A DNA stretch of 6,193 nucleotides, taken from Actinomycetes bacterium (lineage in GTDB: Bacteria > Actinomycetota > Humimicrobiia > JAHJRV01). The notes under the pieces were generated by a model. It was not told the origin of the DNA. It did no database searches and saw only the letters and a list, made by a program, of their open reading frames with translations. This document shows, piece after piece, positions 4,892 through 6,193 of the stretch. Every line of letters starts with the position of its first letter. Position 1 is the stretch's first letter. The DNA is taken from positions 1 through 6,193 of the forward strand of contig JAUWOM010000066.1 in the NCBI GenBank assembly GCA_030612085.1, read 5' to 3'. The position numbers and the translations under genes are program-made.

Positions 4892-6193
4892 TTGAATAAC
4901 AAAAGAGAGTTAACTGAAGAACAAATTACTAAAATAAAAGAGCTTTCAAGATTGGCAAGGGGGGATATATTAAAGATGACTACTCTTGCAAAATGCGGTC
5001 ATCCAGGTGGTTCCATGTCATCAATAGATATATATCTTGTTTTATACTCATTTGCAAACGTTGATCCTGTTCATCCAGATGATCCCAACCGTGACAGAAT
5101 AATTATAAGTCATGGTCACACATCTCCTGGAGTCTATTCAGCACTTGGCAAACTTGGTTTCTTTGATATTGATGATGCAATAACTGGGTTTAGAAAAGCT
5201 GGTAGCATATTTGATGGTCATGTTGACTGGGAGGTTCCTGGTGTTGAGTGGAGTAGTGGTAATTTAGGACAGGGACTTTCCGCCGGGTGTGGGTTTGCAC
5301 TTGCAGGGAAACTATTAAATAAAGATTTTCATACATTTGTTGCAATGAGTGATGGTGAACAACAAAAGGGTCAGATTTCAGAAGCAAGAAGATTTGCCAA
5401 AAAATATGATCTTAATAAGCTTACAGTAATTATTGACTATAACAATCTGCAGATAAGTGGAAAAATAACTGATGTAATGCCTCAAAATATAAAGGAGAAT
5501 TACATTGCTGACGGTTGGAAGGTCTTAGAAATTGATGGACATGACCACAATCAGATATATGAAGCTTTAAAACAGGCTATAAATATAAAAAAATCACCCA
5601 TTGCGATATTTGCTTATACCACAATGGGAAAGGATGTCTCGTTTATGGAAAATGATGAACAGTTTCACGGTAAAGCTCTATCAATCGAACAATACAAGAA
5701 AGCTATAACTGAGCTTAATATTGATGATGATCTAAATAAATATTATAAATTACGTCAACAAATAACCCCTATAAAAGGAAGGGGGGATATATCATTCAAA
5801 GAAAGAGATAAAAAAATAGAAAAGGAATTAAAAAGAACTTATAAAATAGATATCAATTTTGGAACTCCAATAACCTACTGTAAAGAAGATAGCCTGGATA
5901 ATAGAACTGCTTTTGGAAATGTTTTAAAAAACTTTGCAGAATTAAACTGCAAAAAATCTCTTATTTATGAAGAATCTTCTAACTTTAATAAATCCCCTAT
6001 TTCACCAATTGCTGTTTTTGATTGTGACCTTGCAACTTCAGTTAAAACTGATAAATTTGCATCAATATGCCCAAATAACTTTTTCGAGGGAGGTATCCAG
6101 GAACATAACACTGCTACTATTGCAGGGGCATTATCAACACAGAATGTTCTTACATTCTTTGCAGATTTTGGAGTTTTTGGAATAGATGAAACA
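4892..6193 (+). CDS. tkt: Transketolase (partial, C-terminal end off the right edge)
   Basis: Transketolase is the cytoplasmic ThDP enzyme moving two-carbon ketol units between sugar phosphates in the non-oxidative pentose phosphate pathway. The 434 visible residues cover the whole pyrophosphate-binding module and the start of the pyrimidine-binding module on one chain. Motifs are GHPGGS (36-41), SHGHTSPG (73-80), SGNLGQG (122-128), the ThDP/metal signature SDGE (153-156) to NNLQISG (184-190), and His259 in ENDEQFHG. The linker is about 265-335, then FDCDLATSVKT (376-386) and GIQEHN (401-406), whose Glu404 should activate ThDP. Family enzymes of this type exceed 600 residues, so roughly a third is missing. 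The TTG start has AGAGGGAG 6 nt upstream. An in-frame TAA one codon farther up excludes earlier starts, and the next ATG is codon 29, inside the fold. About 20 extra residues (352-371) precede the IAVFDCDL strand. Confidence 0.96.
   Translation, partial: MNNKRELTEEQITKIKELSRLARGDILKMTTLAKCGHPGGSMSSIDIYLVLYSFANVDPVHPDDPNRDRIIISHGHTSPGVYSALGKLGFFDIDDAITGFRKAGSIFDGHVDWEVPGVEWSSGNLGQGLSAGCGFALAGKLLNKDFHTFVAMSDGEQQKGQISEARRFAKKYDLNKLTVIIDYNNLQISGKITDVMPQNIKENYIADGWKVLEIDGHDHNQIYEALKQAINIKKSPIAIFAYTTMGKDVSFMENDEQFHGKALSIEQYKKAITELNIDDDLNKYYKLRQQITPIKGRGDISFKERDKKIEKELKRTYKIDINFGTPITYCKEDSLDNRTAFGNVLKNFAELNCKKSLIYEESSNFNKSPISPIAVFDCDLATSVKTDKFASICPNNFFEGGIQEHNTATIAGALSTQNVLTFFADFGVFGIDET

Noticed and set aside
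5348..5365. SDG instead of the textbook GDG in the transketolase ThDP signature
   Set aside because: I recall Ser at this position in other transketolase-type proteins. The metal-binding Asp and Asn are present, so it does not suggest loss of function.
5190..5387. Minus-strand 65-codon frame inside the transketolase gene
   Set aside because: It overlaps the most conserved ThDP-binding part of the gene and looks like a shadow.
5967..6185. Plus-strand 72-codon frame inside the transketolase gene
   Set aside because: It is out of frame with continuous transketolase motifs (FDCDL, GIQEHN) on the same strand.

Overview
The window comes from a low-GC (AT-rich) bacterial chromosome, most likely an anaerobe. 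Support is a Feo ferrous-iron uptake operon under a DtxR-type iron regulator, a single-chain bacterial transketolase, classical TTGACA/TATAAT promoters, good Shine-Dalgarno sites, GTG and TTG starts, and intergenic palindromes of the TCATTGCGAGG and TCATTCTGAG types. I cannot name the phylum from sequence alone. No tRNA, rRNA, CRISPR array, transposase or phage gene was seen.

Layout. (1) Positions 1-2802, minus strand: a compact dtxR-feoA-feoB operon, with feoB running off the left edge. The regulator comes first. A consensus-like promoter (-35 at 2930-2935, -10 at 2907-2912) is overlapped at its expected start point by a 19-bp sequence matching the classical DtxR/IdeR iron box at 15 of 19 positions, itself within a 24-bp palindrome. 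The implied circuit is iron-dependent autorepression. When Fe(II) falls, the repressor leaves, and FeoA plus the FeoB GTPase/permease import ferrous iron. (2) Positions 2803-3443, non-coding: after the operon promoter, about 2936-3042 is featureless AT-rich DNA. About 3043-3321 is a composite palindromic repeat, and 3344-3371 is a strong rightward promoter. (3) Positions 3444-4271, plus strand: one SPFH/band-7 (stomatin-like) gene, apparently a monocistronic unit closed by two terminators. (4) Positions 4272-4891, non-coding: two terminators, a second palindromic element (about 4515-4731) and the leader of the next gene. (5) Positions 4892-6193, plus strand: the first 434 codons of a transketolase starting with TTG, cut by the right edge.

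The genes are mostly familiar. The less ordinary points are the two non-coding regions, where the SPFH unit is bracketed by two inverted copies of a 65-bp repeat (59 of 65 identical) belonging to larger MITE-like palindromes; the well-placed iron box; the FeoA tail, which is acidic then strongly basic; and an SPFH protein with almost no N-terminal membrane anchor and no NfeD partner. I found no convincing new multi-gene system.
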